Assembly (NCBI RefSeq): GCF_014486675.1 | Contig: NZ_JACTAC010000003.1 | Location: forward strand, 45,954-109,953 | DNA length: 64,000 bases | From: Flavobacterium macrobrachii | GTDB lineage: Bacteria > Bacteroidota > Bacteroidia > Flavobacteriales > Flavobacteriaceae | Direction of reading: 5' to 3' | Shown here: piece after piece, positions 37,983 through 46,615 of the stretch | Layout of the letters: the number at the start of each line of letters is the position of its first letter | Numbering within the stretch: position 1 is the stretch's first letter | Made by a program: the position numbers and the translations under genes | Notes under the pieces: generated by a model | What the model was told of the DNA's origin: nothing | Seen by the model: the letters and a program-made list of their open reading frames with translations, nothing else | The model's database searches: none

Positions 37983-38552
37983 ATGAAACTCGTTTTTGCT
38001 TCCAACAACAAAAATAAAATTAGAGAAATTCAAATTTTGGTTCCAAATGATATTCAAATTTTGAGTTTGGAAGAAATTGGTTGTGTTGAAGAAATTCCCG
38101 AAACGGCAGACACTATCGAAGAAAATGCGATTTTGAAAGCCAATTATGTTACCCAAAAATATGGTTACGATTGTTTTGCTGACGACTCGGGTTTAGAAGT
38201 CGATGCATTAAATGGCGAACCAGGCGTTTTTTCAGCAAGATATGCAGGCGAACCTAAAAATGATGATAATAATATGGATAAATTATTATCAAATCTAAAA
38301 GATAAAATCAATAAAAAAGCCAATTTCAAAACGGTTATTTGCCTGAATTATAAAGGAAATCAGCAGTTGTTTACCGGAATTATTAATGGTAAAATTATTG
38401 AAGAAAAAATAGGAAACAATGGTTTTGGTAATGATCCAATTTTTGTTGCCGATGGATATTTAAAAACCTTCGCTGAACTTTCTATTGAAGAAAAAGCAAG
38501 CATCAGTCATCGTGGAATTGCTGTAAAAAAGTTAATAGATTTTCTTAAATAA
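37983..38552 (+). CDS. rdgB: XTP/dITP diphosphatase (RdgB/HAM1)
   Basis: This enzyme hydrolyses non-canonical purine nucleoside triphosphates and protects DNA and RNA. The 189-residue protein begins MKLVFASNNKNKIREIQ, the start that fits the family; the ATG at 37971 would add only MKKK. The motifs are ADDSGLEVDALNGEPGVFSARYAG and GNDPIFVADG with SHRGIA near the end. Confidence 0.95.
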   Translation: MKLVFASNNKNKIREIQILVPNDIQILSLEEIGCVEEIPETADTIEENAILKANYVTQKYGYDCFADDSGLEVDALNGEPGVFSARYAGEPKNDDNNMDKLLSNLKDKINKKANFKTVICLNYKGNQQLFTGIINGKIIEEKIGNNGFGNDPIFVADGYLKTFAELSIEEKASISHRGIAVKKLIDFLK

Positions 38553-38676
38553 AAGTAATGTTTTGAATAAAAATAACTTCTTACTAACTGGTTTTCTAAT
38601 TGTTATTGTAAAGTTAAAAATAATAACACATTGATTTTCAGTAAACGACAAATTAGTTTATATCGTTTTTAAAACC

Positions 38677-38684
38677 TACCTTTG
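38677..38684 (+). promoter_or_regulatory. Promoter -7 element of the DEAD-box gene
   Basis: TACCTTTG matches TAnnTTTG exactly and lies 21 bases before the chosen ATG at 38706. A weak TTAG is about 19 bases further upstream. Confidence 0.6.
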
Positions 38685-38705
38685 CACCGAATTTTAAAAC
38701 AATAT

Positions 38706-40607
38706 ATGAATAAATTTGAACAATTAGGTCTGAATGAGTCGTTACTGCTGGCGATCAAAGATCTAGGATTTGAGAATCCGTCAGAAGTACAAGAAAAAGC
38801 CATTCCAGTCTTATTGGAACAAGAAACAGACTTAGTCGCTTTAGCACAAACAGGAACGGGGAAAACAGCAGCTTTTGGTTTTCCGCTAATTCAAAAAATC
38901 GATGCCGAAGACAGAAGTACACAAGCGTTAATTTTATCACCAACGCGTGAGCTATGCTTACAAATCACCAACGAGATTAAACAATACTCAAAATATGTAA
39001 AAGGTTTACATACAGTGGCAGTTTATGGTGGTGCAAGCATTACAGAACAAGCCCGAGAAGTAAAACGTGGAGCACAAATCATTGTGGCAACTCCAGGTAG
39101 AATGCAAGACATGATTAATCGTGGATTGGTAAACATCAAAAACATCAACTATTGTATTCTTGACGAAGCAGATGAGATGTTGAACATGGGTTTTTATGAA
39201 GACATTGTATCGATATTATCCGATACTCCAGATGAAAAAAGAACGTGGTTATTCTCTGCAACAATGCCTACAGAAGTAGCTAGAATTGCAAAGAGATTTA
39301 TGCACGAACCTGCAGAAGTTACTGTAGGAAGCAAAAATTCAGGTTCAAAAACAGTTTCTCACGAGTTTTACGTAGTAAATGCTCGTGACAGATACGAAGC
39401 ATTAAAACGTTTAGCCGATGCTAATCCAGATATTTTTTCAGTAGTTTTTTGTAGAACAAAACGTGATACACAAGCAGTTGCAGAAAAATTAATTGAAGAT
39501 GGATATAATGCTGCTGCTTTGCACGGTGATTTATCGCAAGCGCAACGTGATGGTGTAATGAAATCATTTCGTGGACGTCAAATTCAAATGTTGGTTGCAA
39601 CCGATGTTGCTGCTCGTGGTATTGACGTTGATAATATTACTCACGTAGTAAACTATCAATTGCCAGACGAAATTGAAACCTACAATCACCGTTCTGGTAG
39701 AACAGGTCGCGCAGGTAAATTAGGAACTTCAATTGTTATTGTTACCAAAAGTGAGTTGCGTAAAATCTCTTCTATTGAAAGAATTATACAACAAAAATTT
39801 GAAGAAAAAACTATTCCATCAGGAATGGAAATTTGCGAAATTCAATTGTTGCATTTAGCAAATAAAATTCATGACACTGAAGTTGACCATGAAATAGATA
39901 GCTATTTGCCTGCAATAGAAGAAGTTTTTCAAGATTTATCTAAAGAAGAATTGATCAAGAGAATGGTTTCTGTTGAGTTCAATAGATTTATCAATTATTA
40001 CAAGAAAAAACGTGATTTATCTGGTGAAAAATCAGAAAGAAGTTCATCTGAACCAAGAGAAAATAGAGCTGGCGATCCAGTTCGTTATTTTGTAAACATT
40101 GGTGCTCGCGATGATTTCGATTGGATGCAATTGAAAGATTTCTTGAAAGAAACATTGGATTTAGGCAGAGATGATGTGTTTAAAGTTGATGTAAAAGAAG
40201 GTTTCTCTTTCTTTAATACCGATGGCGAACATACCGATAAAGTTATGTCAATTCTAAACGGATTTGATCTTAACGGAAGAAGAATAAACGTAGAAATTTC
40301 TAAAAACGATGGCGGAAGTTCTTCAAGACGTGACCACAACGGAAGAAGTACTGGTGGAAGACGTGATGGCGGATTTAGAGGAGACAGAAATTCTGGTGGA
40401 GAAAGAAAATCATCAGGCGGTTTTGGACCAAGAAAAGAAGGCGGTTTTAGAAGCGACAGAAATAGTGATAGAAGTTCTTCAAGAAGAGAGCCAGGTTCAT
40501 CTCAAAGAGAAGAAAGAGTGCCAAGACGTTCCTCAGAAGGAAGTTCTGATAGACCAGCAAGTCGTTCTTTTGACGCAGCAAAAACAAGAAGACCAAGAAG
40601 AAGTTAA
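38706..40607 (+). CDS. deaD: DEAD-box RNA helicase with DbpA RNA-binding domain (CsdA/DeaD-like)
   Basis: A 633-residue ATP-dependent RNA helicase. The core has the Q motif region, AQTGTGKTAAFG (I), PTRELCLQ (Ia), LDEADEMLNMGF (II), SATMP (III) and HRSGRTGRAG (VI). Residues of about 450-540 form a DbpA-like RNA-binding domain (YFVNIGARDDFDW). The tail after 540 is Gly/Arg/Ser rich with RGD and SSRR repeats and should bind RNA non-specifically. Its role is probably ribosome assembly or cold adaptation. The ATG at 38706 was chosen because a promoter element overlaps the upstream ATG at 38682. Confidence 0.93.
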   Translation: MNKFEQLGLNESLLLAIKDLGFENPSEVQEKAIPVLLEQETDLVALAQTGTGKTAAFGFPLIQKIDAEDRSTQALILSPTRELCLQITNEIKQYSKYVKGLHTVAVYGGASITEQAREVKRGAQIIVATPGRMQDMINRGLVNIKNINYCILDEADEMLNMGFYEDIVSILSDTPDEKRTWLFSATMPTEVARIAKRFMHEPAEVTVGSKNSGSKTVSHEFYVVNARDRYEALKRLADANPDIFSVVFCRTKRDTQAVAEKLIEDGYNAAALHGDLSQAQRDGVMKSFRGRQIQMLVATDVAARGIDVDNITHVVNYQLPDEIETYNHRSGRTGRAGKLGTSIVIVTKSELRKISSIERIIQQKFEEKTIPSGMEICEIQLLHLANKIHDTEVDHEIDSYLPAIEEVFQDLSKEELIKRMVSVEFNRFINYYKKKRDLSGEKSERSSSEPRENRAGDPVRYFVNIGARDDFDWMQLKDFLKETLDLGRDDVFKVDVKEGFSFFNTDGEHTDKVMSILNGFDLNGRRINVEISKNDGGSSSRRDHNGRSTGGRRDGGFRGDRNSGGERKSSGGFGPRKEGGFRSDRNSDRSSSRREPGSSQREERVPRRSSEGSSDRPASRSFDAAKTRRPRRS

Positions 40608-40632
40608 TTCTTTAAAATAACAATTTTTATAA

Positions 40633-40677
40633 AATCCAAATTTTAATACTGAACTGTTGAAATTTGGATTTCCCTTT
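40633..40677 (+). terminator. Terminator after the DEAD-box gene
   Basis: AATCCAAATTT and AAATTTGGATT pair around a 16-base loop, followed by CCCTTTTT. Confidence 0.65.
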
Positions 40678-40774
40678 TTAAATAAGCTTCTTTTTGTTAA
40701 TTTTCTTCTAAATCTCAGCGCAACTATAAAATATCTTAAAAGAGTTTCATACTTTTAAACCATCAAAAACAACT

Positions 40775-41563
40775 ATGAAATATTTTACACTTTTATTTTT
40801 ACTTTTTATTTCTTCAAACATCACTGCTCAAGAAGATAGTAATGTTCAAAAGGTAATTGGAACAATTGTTAACGATAATACTTTGTTTCCAATTCCAAAT
40901 GCTAATGTTATTAATATTAACAAAGTAAAAGGAACAGTGACAAATCCTCGTGGTTATTTTGAGCTTGAAGCAGAAGTAAACGATACGTTGCATATTACTT
41001 TATTAGGTTATCAATCTTTGCGTGTTCGCGTAACTAACGATTGGATTAAAAACGGGAATGCAAAAATTCAGTTAACCGAAAAAGCCATTGCATTAGAAGA
41101 AGTTATCGTAAAAAAATATAACTTAACAGGATATCTTGAAGTCGATTCAAAGCTAATTCCTGAAAAGGAAAATTATCGTTACAGTATTTCTGGTTTACCA
41201 ACAGCTTATGAAGCTGGTGAACGTTCGCCAAATGCTTTTACAAGAGTTTTAGGTTCGATTTTCAATCCAGCCGATATGTTATATAATTTCTTTGGAAATA
41301 AACCTAAGGAATTGAAGAAATTGAAGCAGATGAAAAAAGACGATACGGTTCGATTACTCTTAGAATCTAAGTTTGATAGAGAAATGATATCCGTTTTACT
41401 TGGTGTTGATAAAAAAGAAATAGCCGAAATATTACAACGTTGCAACTACTCAGAATCGTTTGTACAAACGGCTAACGATTTGCAAATTTTGGATGCTATC
41501 AGCGAATGTTATGAGCAATACAAAGTATTGACTAAAAAGCACGAGAAATACGTGAAAGAGTGA
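40775..41563 (+). CDS. Secreted protein with CarboxypepD_reg-like domain
   Basis: A 262-residue protein with signal MKYFTLLFLLFISSNITAQ. Residues 25-110 match the carboxypeptidase regulatory-like domain seen at the N-terminus of SusC-type receptors (IGTIVNDNTLFPIPNANVI ... LHITLLGYQSLRV). The rest is helical and Lys-rich with no recognised domain. There is no barrel, so it is a stand-alone member. The function is unknown. Confidence 0.82.
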   Translation: MKYFTLLFLLFISSNITAQEDSNVQKVIGTIVNDNTLFPIPNANVININKVKGTVTNPRGYFELEAEVNDTLHITLLGYQSLRVRVTNDWIKNGNAKIQLTEKAIALEEVIVKKYNLTGYLEVDSKLIPEKENYRYSISGLPTAYEAGERSPNAFTRVLGSIFNPADMLYNFFGNKPKELKKLKQMKKDDTVRLLLESKFDREMISVLLGVDKKEIAEILQRCNYSESFVQTANDLQILDAISECYEQYKVLTKKHEKYVKE

Positions 41564-41578
41564 TTTTTTTGTCAAAAA

Positions 41579-42238
41579 CTATAATGAAGCGTAATATCGT
41601 TCTTCGATTCGCTTGATATCTTTAATTGAATTTTTTGTCCAAGTTAATCGTTTTTCTAAAATTTCCTCATCATTTAATTTCCAATTAATGTTGGATTGGC
41701 GTAGGCGAGAAGTAATATCTTGAATAATTATCGCTGCCGAAACCGAAATGTTCAAACTTTCGGTAAAACCAACCATTGGAATTTTCAAGAAACCATCGGC
41801 TTGCTCAATAACTTCTTGAGACAAACCTTGTTTTTCGGTTCCAAAGAAAATCGCACTTGGTTTAGTAATATCAAACTCGTGAAGCATACAACTGTCGTTA
41901 TGTGGTGTTGTAGCAATGATTTGATAACCTTTTGCTCTAACGTTATCAATGCAGTTTTGCATACTGTCAAATCGATTGATATCAACCCATTTTTGCGCAC
42001 CCATTGCAATTTCGGTATCAATTCGTTTTCCAAATTTTTGTTCTACAACATTCAATTCCTGAATACCAAAAACCTCACAACTTCTCATCACAGCACTTGT
42101 ATTATGAAGTTGATAAACATCTTCCATGGCAATAGTAAAATGATTGGTTCTGTTTGCCAAAACTTCTAAAAATCGTTCTTTTCGGTTTTCGGTTAAAAAA
42201 TCTTCTAAATAGTCGAGGAATTTAAGGTCAATCGCCAT
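41579..42238 (-). CDS. SPOUT tRNA/rRNA ribose methyltransferase (TrmH type)
   Basis: A 219-residue SpoU/TrmH-family enzyme. The motifs are NTSAVMRSCEVFGI, IFFGTEKQGLSQEV and IPMVGFTESLNISVSAAIII, which forms the knotted SAM site. The family usually methylates the ribose of G18 in tRNA. The ATG at 42238 was preferred over 42259, as family members start near MAIDLKFL. It is convergent with the preceding gene. Confidence 0.9.
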   Translation of the reverse strand: MAIDLKFLDYLEDFLTENRKERFLEVLANRTNHFTIAMEDVYQLHNTSAVMRSCEVFGIQELNVVEQKFGKRIDTEIAMGAQKWVDINRFDSMQNCIDNVRAKGYQIIATTPHNDSCMLHEFDITKPSAIFFGTEKQGLSQEVIEQADGFLKIPMVGFTESLNISVSAAIIIQDITSRLRQSNINWKLNDEEILEKRLTWTKNSIKDIKRIEERYYASL

Positions 42239-42310
42239 AATTTTAGTATTGATTTGCAAAATTAGTATAAAAAACTATTCACTAATGACTATTCGATAAT
42301 CACTAATCAC

Positions 42311-42318
42311 TATTTTTG
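42311..42318 (+). promoter_or_regulatory. Promoter -7 element of the small membrane protein gene
   Basis: TATTTTTG fits TAnnTTTG and is 31 bases before the ATG at 42350. No clear -33 element was seen. Confidence 0.5.
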
Positions 42319-42349
42319 CATTCGCTTTAATTTAAAACTACTACAAAAT

Positions 42350-42532
42350 ATGGCAATGAATAAAAATACAGTACTAGCTTGGGCTACATTTATCATGATT
42401 GTAATGGGTTTAATTCTAATTGGTTTAGGTGTTTACCGTTATGCAGATGTTGCTGGTTGGGGTTTTGGCGCAGTTGGTGTTGGTTTTTTAGCTAACGCAT
42501 GGGTTTTCAATTCGTTAAAAGGAAGAGTGTAA
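42350..42532 (+). CDS. CAL67264 family small membrane protein
   Basis: A 60-residue protein of two hydrophobic segments (AWATFIMIVMGLILIGLGVY and a second in VGVGFLANAWVF) around a Gly/Trp-rich turn. It matches a small conserved membrane protein of Flavobacteriia that I recall as the CAL67264 family. Its function is unknown. It has its own promoter-like element and lies upstream of ettA, with AT-rich inverted repeats (42546-42573) between. Confidence 0.85.
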   Translation: MAMNKNTVLAWATFIMIVMGLILIGLGVYRYADVAGWGFGAVGVGFLANAWVFNSLKGRV

Positions 42533-42619
42533 TGAAATTTTAAATTTTAGATATCCAATATTAAATATCTAAAAATGAACATCAATATTTAAAATCTAAT
42601 ATCAAATATTTAATATAAA

Positions 42620-44314
42620 ATGTCAGACGATAAAAAAGTAATATTTTCAATGCAAAAGGTAAGCAAAGCTTATCAAGGCAGTGACAAACAAGTTTTAAAG
42701 AATATCTATTTGAGCTTTTTCTATGGAGCAAAAATTGGTATTTTAGGTCTAAACGGTTCGGGTAAATCATCTTTACTTCGCATTATTGCTGGAGTTGATA
42801 AAAACTATCAAGGTGATGTTGTTTTTCAACCAGGTTACACGGTTGGATATTTAGAGCAAGAACCACAATTAGACGAAACCAAAACCGTAATCGAAATTGT
42901 TCGTGAAGGTGTTGCAGAAACAATGGCTATTCTTGATGAATTCAACCAAATCAACGATATGTTTGGTTTGCCAGAAGTTTATGAAGATGCAGATAAAATG
43001 CAGAAATTGATGGACAGACAAGCAGATTTGCAGGATAAAATTGATGCTGCTGGAGCTTGGGAAATCGATAATAAATTAGAAGTTGCTATGGATGCGCTTC
43101 GAACTCCAGATGCTGATACGCCAATTAATGTATTATCTGGTGGAGAAAAACGTAGAGTTGCACTTTGTCGTTTATTATTACAACAACCTGATGTATTGTT
43201 ATTGGATGAGCCAACAAACCACTTGGATGCAGAAAGCGTACTTTGGTTAGAGCAACATTTAGCACAATATGCTGGAACTGTAATTGCAGTAACGCACGAT
43301 AGATATTTCTTAGATAATGTTGCTGGATGGATTTTGGAATTGGATAGAGGTGAAGGTATTCCGTGGAAAGGAAACTATTCTTCTTGGTTAGACCAAAAAT
43401 CAAAACGAATGGAACAAGAAGAAAAAGTAGCTTCTAAGCGTAGAAAAACTTTGGAACGAGAATTAGAATGGGTTCGTCAAGGTGCAAAAGGAAGACAAAC
43501 CAAGCAAAAAGCTCGTTTACAGAACTATGATAAACTCTTAAATGAAGACCAAAAAGAATTAGACGAAAAATTAGAAATCTATATTCCAAATGGTCCAAGA
43601 TTAGGAACAAATGTAATTGAAGCTAAAGGTGTTGCAAAAGCATTTGGGGAAAAATTATTGTATGATAATTTGAATTTTACGTTGCCACAAGCAGGAATTG
43701 TTGGGATTATTGGTCCAAATGGTGCTGGAAAATCAACTATTTTTCGAATGATTATGGGCGAAGAAAAAGCCGATGCAGGCGAATTTCAAGTAGGTGAAAC
43801 AGTTAAGATTGCTTATGTTGACCAATCGCATTCGAACATTGATCCAAATAAATCGATTTGGGAAAACTTTTGCGACGGACAAGAATTAATTATGATGGGC
43901 GGAAGACAAGTAAATTCAAGAGCTTATCTTTCTCGTTTTAATTTTGGCGGAAGTGATCAAAACAAAAAAGTTTCAGCACTTTCTGGTGGAGAAAGAAACC
44001 GTTTGCATTTAGCAATGACGTTAAAAGAAGAAGGTAATGTTTTACTTTTAGATGAGCCAACTAACGATTTAGATGTTAATACATTACGTGCATTGGAAGA
44101 AGGTTTGGAAAACTTTGCTGGATGTGCTGTTGTAATCAGTCACGACAGATGGTTTTTAGACAGAATTTGTACGCACATTTTAGCATTTGAAGGAAACTCA
44201 GAAGTATATTTCTTCGAAGGAAGTTTTTCTGAATATGAAGAAAATAAAAAGAAACGTCTTGGAGTTGATGCAACACCAAAACGAATTAAGTATAGAAAGT
44301 TAATCAGAAATTAA
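42620..44314 (+). CDS. ettA: Energy-dependent translational throttle protein EttA (ABC-F)
   Basis: EttA is an ABC-F ATPase that binds the ribosomal E site and gates elongation according to ATP level. The 564 residues contain two ABC domains with Walker A GLNGSGKSS and GPNGAGKST, signatures LSGGEKRR and LSGGERNR, and DEPTNHLD / DEPTNDLD. The linker between them has the Lys/Arg-rich arm (RQGAKGRQTKQKARL). The length is typical of EttA. Confidence 0.95.
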   Translation: MSDDKKVIFSMQKVSKAYQGSDKQVLKNIYLSFFYGAKIGILGLNGSGKSSLLRIIAGVDKNYQGDVVFQPGYTVGYLEQEPQLDETKTVIEIVREGVAETMAILDEFNQINDMFGLPEVYEDADKMQKLMDRQADLQDKIDAAGAWEIDNKLEVAMDALRTPDADTPINVLSGGEKRRVALCRLLLQQPDVLLLDEPTNHLDAESVLWLEQHLAQYAGTVIAVTHDRYFLDNVAGWILELDRGEGIPWKGNYSSWLDQKSKRMEQEEKVASKRRKTLERELEWVRQGAKGRQTKQKARLQNYDKLLNEDQKELDEKLEIYIPNGPRLGTNVIEAKGVAKAFGEKLLYDNLNFTLPQAGIVGIIGPNGAGKSTIFRMIMGEEKADAGEFQVGETVKIAYVDQSHSNIDPNKSIWENFCDGQELIMMGGRQVNSRAYLSRFNFGGSDQNKKVSALSGGERNRLHLAMTLKEEGNVLLLDEPTNDLDVNTLRALEEGLENFAGCAVVISHDRWFLDRICTHILAFEGNSEVYFFEGSFSEYEENKKKRLGVDATPKRIKYRKLIRN

Positions 44315-44328
44315 CATTTATTATAACA

Positions 44329-44357
44329 AAATCCTGATTTTATCGGGATTTTTTTTT
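44329..44357 (+). terminator. Terminator after ettA
   Basis: AAATCCTGA/TCGGGATTT stem with a five-base loop and nine T. Confidence 0.82.
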
Positions 44358-44367
44358 GTAAAGTATA

Positions 44368-44375
44368 TATATTTG
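44368..44375 (+). promoter_or_regulatory. Promoter -7 element of the histidine kinase gene
   Basis: TATATTTG matches TAnnTTTG, 16 bases before the start codon. No -33 element at correct spacing was seen. Confidence 0.5.
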
Positions 44376-44391
44376 TCTTTTAGTCTAGCCA

Positions 44392-46600
44392 ATGAATAAT
44401 TTTAAAAATATATTCTTTTTAGTTTTTTTATTACAGTCTTTTTATACCACTTTTGCCCAAAGTGATTTTAAAAATGAAAAGAATCAAATTAAAAAGGATA
44501 TACAAAAATCTGTAATTGAATTTAATAACACAGATTATACAAAAGCACTTGAGTACTCAAAATATGCTTTAATCAATTCTTTTGCTATTAATGATAATCT
44601 TTTAATTGCACAATCATATAATACTATAGGAGTGATTTATGATGAATGTCAAGAGACACAAAAAGCAATTGAGTTTTATCATAAAGCCTTACGATATGCA
44701 TCAGAAGTAAAAAACGATACACTAAATAACTGGATTTATAGTAATTTAGGAAGCGTTTATTATTTCAACGAGATAGATGTAAAAAAAGGAATTGGCTATT
44801 ATAAAAAGGCTTTGAGATTTGCAGAAAAAGTAAAAGATTCTTCTCAAATAATTTATACTAAATTAAATCTTGCGAGTGCTTATTTTTCCATAGATAGTAT
44901 AGTTCAAGGTGAAAAACAAATAAGTCCAATTAAAAATACTATTTTAAGAAAAGGAAGTGATGATGCTAAAATCTCATTGTATATCTTATTAGGACTTCAA
45001 GCTTCTTCTAAAAAAGAAAATGATTTAGCTGAAAGTAATTATTTTAAAGCAATGAATTTGGCTAAAAAAAATAACTACATTTCTTATTTGGTTAATGTTT
45101 ATGAAAATTTGTCTAAGCATTATAAACAAAAAAATGAATTAGTAAAGAAGGATATTTATCAAGCAAAGATCGATTCAATAAATAACATTATTTTTTCTGA
45201 AGAGAAAGTTGATAGCCTGAAAAAAGGAGTGTTGCAAATTGAATTAGATGAGCATAAAATTCAATTAGAAAGAATAGAACAAGAAAATTTTAAAAACCAA
45301 AAAGTAGCTCGAGACTCTAAATTAGTGGTAATCCTTTTTATCATAGGAATTATAATATTATTACTATTGTTATTAACATTATATAAAAACATTAAATTTA
45401 GAGAACAAGCCAACGAGGAATTAAAAAAAGCCTACGAGGAATTAAAAATAGCCAAAGAAAAAGCAGAAGAAGCTTCGTTACTAAAATCGCAATTTGTTTC
45501 TACAATTACCCACGAATTGCGAACTCCTTTATATGGTGTAATTGGAATTACCAATATTATTTTGGACGAACACAAAGAATTAAATAACAGTCCGCATCTA
45601 AAATCACTAAAATTTTCTGCTAAATATTTATTATCATTAGTAAACGATATTCTTCAGATTAATAAAATCGAAGAAAAGAAAATCGTTCTGGAAAGTTTGA
45701 TTTTTAACCTATCTGATGAAATCAATACTATTTGTAATTCAGTTGAATATATTGCGGATAAAAATAATAACAAACTTATCGTTGAAATCGATACTGAAAT
45801 TCCTGAATTTTTAATTGGAGATAAACTAAGATTGTCTCAAATTATTATGAATTTGGTTAGTAACGCATTAAAATTTACTAAAAATGGCGAAGTAATTATT
45901 TCGGCCGATTTGAAAAATGTTAGCGATACAATTTACAACATTGAATTTAAGGTAAAAGACAATGGGTATAGGTATTCCAAAAGAACATCAAGGTAAAATT
46001 TTTGACAAATTTGTTCAAATTGAAAGACGAGAAGAAGACTATCAAGGTACAGGACTCGGACTATCAATCGTTACTAGTTTGATAGAACTATTCAAAAGTG
46101 AGATTCATTTAGAAAGCCAAGAAAATGTAGGAACAACATTTAGTTTTACTATCGGTTTTGAATTTAATGAAGAAAAATCCAGAGAGATAATTAATAATAT
46201 AGAAGTTGATTTATCTTCAAACTATGTTTACAACATATTAGTTGTTGAGGATAATAAAATCAATCAAATGGTAACCAAAAAGATAATTCAAAATAGCAAT
46301 TTGAATTGTACGATTGTTGATGATGGCTATGCCGCTTTGGTTGCCTTAGAAAGAGAACATTTTGATTTAATTTTGATGGATATTAATATGCCTTTGATTA
46401 ATGGTTTTGATACTACTAGAAAAATTAGAGAAAAAGGAATTCAAATACCTGTAATAGCTTTAACGGCATTTGATAAACAAGAAGTTTCTGAAGAAGCAAT
46501 TGCTGCTGGAATGAACGATATTTTAATAAAACCATTTGAGCCAACAAAACTGTATCAAATAATTTCTAATCAAATTATTAAAAAAGAAAACGCTGATTAA
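44392..46600 (+). pseudogene. TPR hybrid histidine kinase, frameshifted
   Basis: A membrane hybrid kinase. It has signal LVFLLQSFYTTFAQ, TPR-like repeats (residues 30-240), a membrane helix near 310-330 and a coiled coil. HisKA follows with the phosphorylated His in ITHELRTPLYG near 373, then HATPase (MNLVSNALKFTKNGE) and a receiver domain with DINMP. After KVKDNG the frame breaks; reading resumes with GIGIPKEHQG in the next frame to 46600. One extra G in GGG at 45964-45966 explains this; removing it gives a continuous protein of about 735 residues. The break falls in the ATP-binding DxGxGI motif, so as read the kinase would lack ATP-lid and receiver. Confidence 0.92.
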
Positions 46601-46614
46601 TACCAGCGTTTTTT
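46577..46614. repeat. 38-bp direct repeat, left copy (with terminator)
   Basis: Identical to 52848-52885. It covers the last seven codons of the histidine kinase (KKENAD and stop) and a hairpin CGCTG...CAGCG followed by T. Read on the other strand it would also encode the KRWY end of the helicase found at the right copy. Confidence 0.95.
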
Positions 46615-46615
46615 T
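46589..46615. terminator. Terminator after the histidine kinase
   Basis: AAACGCTG/CAGCGTTT stem with the loop ATTAATAC and seven T. It is part of the 38-bp repeat and also serves the convergent barrel gene. Confidence 0.8.

Noticed and set aside
40309..40620. 103-codon frame overlapping the end of the DEAD-box gene
   Set aside because: It is an alternative frame of the Gly/Arg-rich tail, whose biased codons keep other frames open.
41720..42169. 149-codon plus-strand frame opposite the TrmH-type gene
   Set aside because: It is antisense to a well-supported gene and has no recognisable domain or start context.
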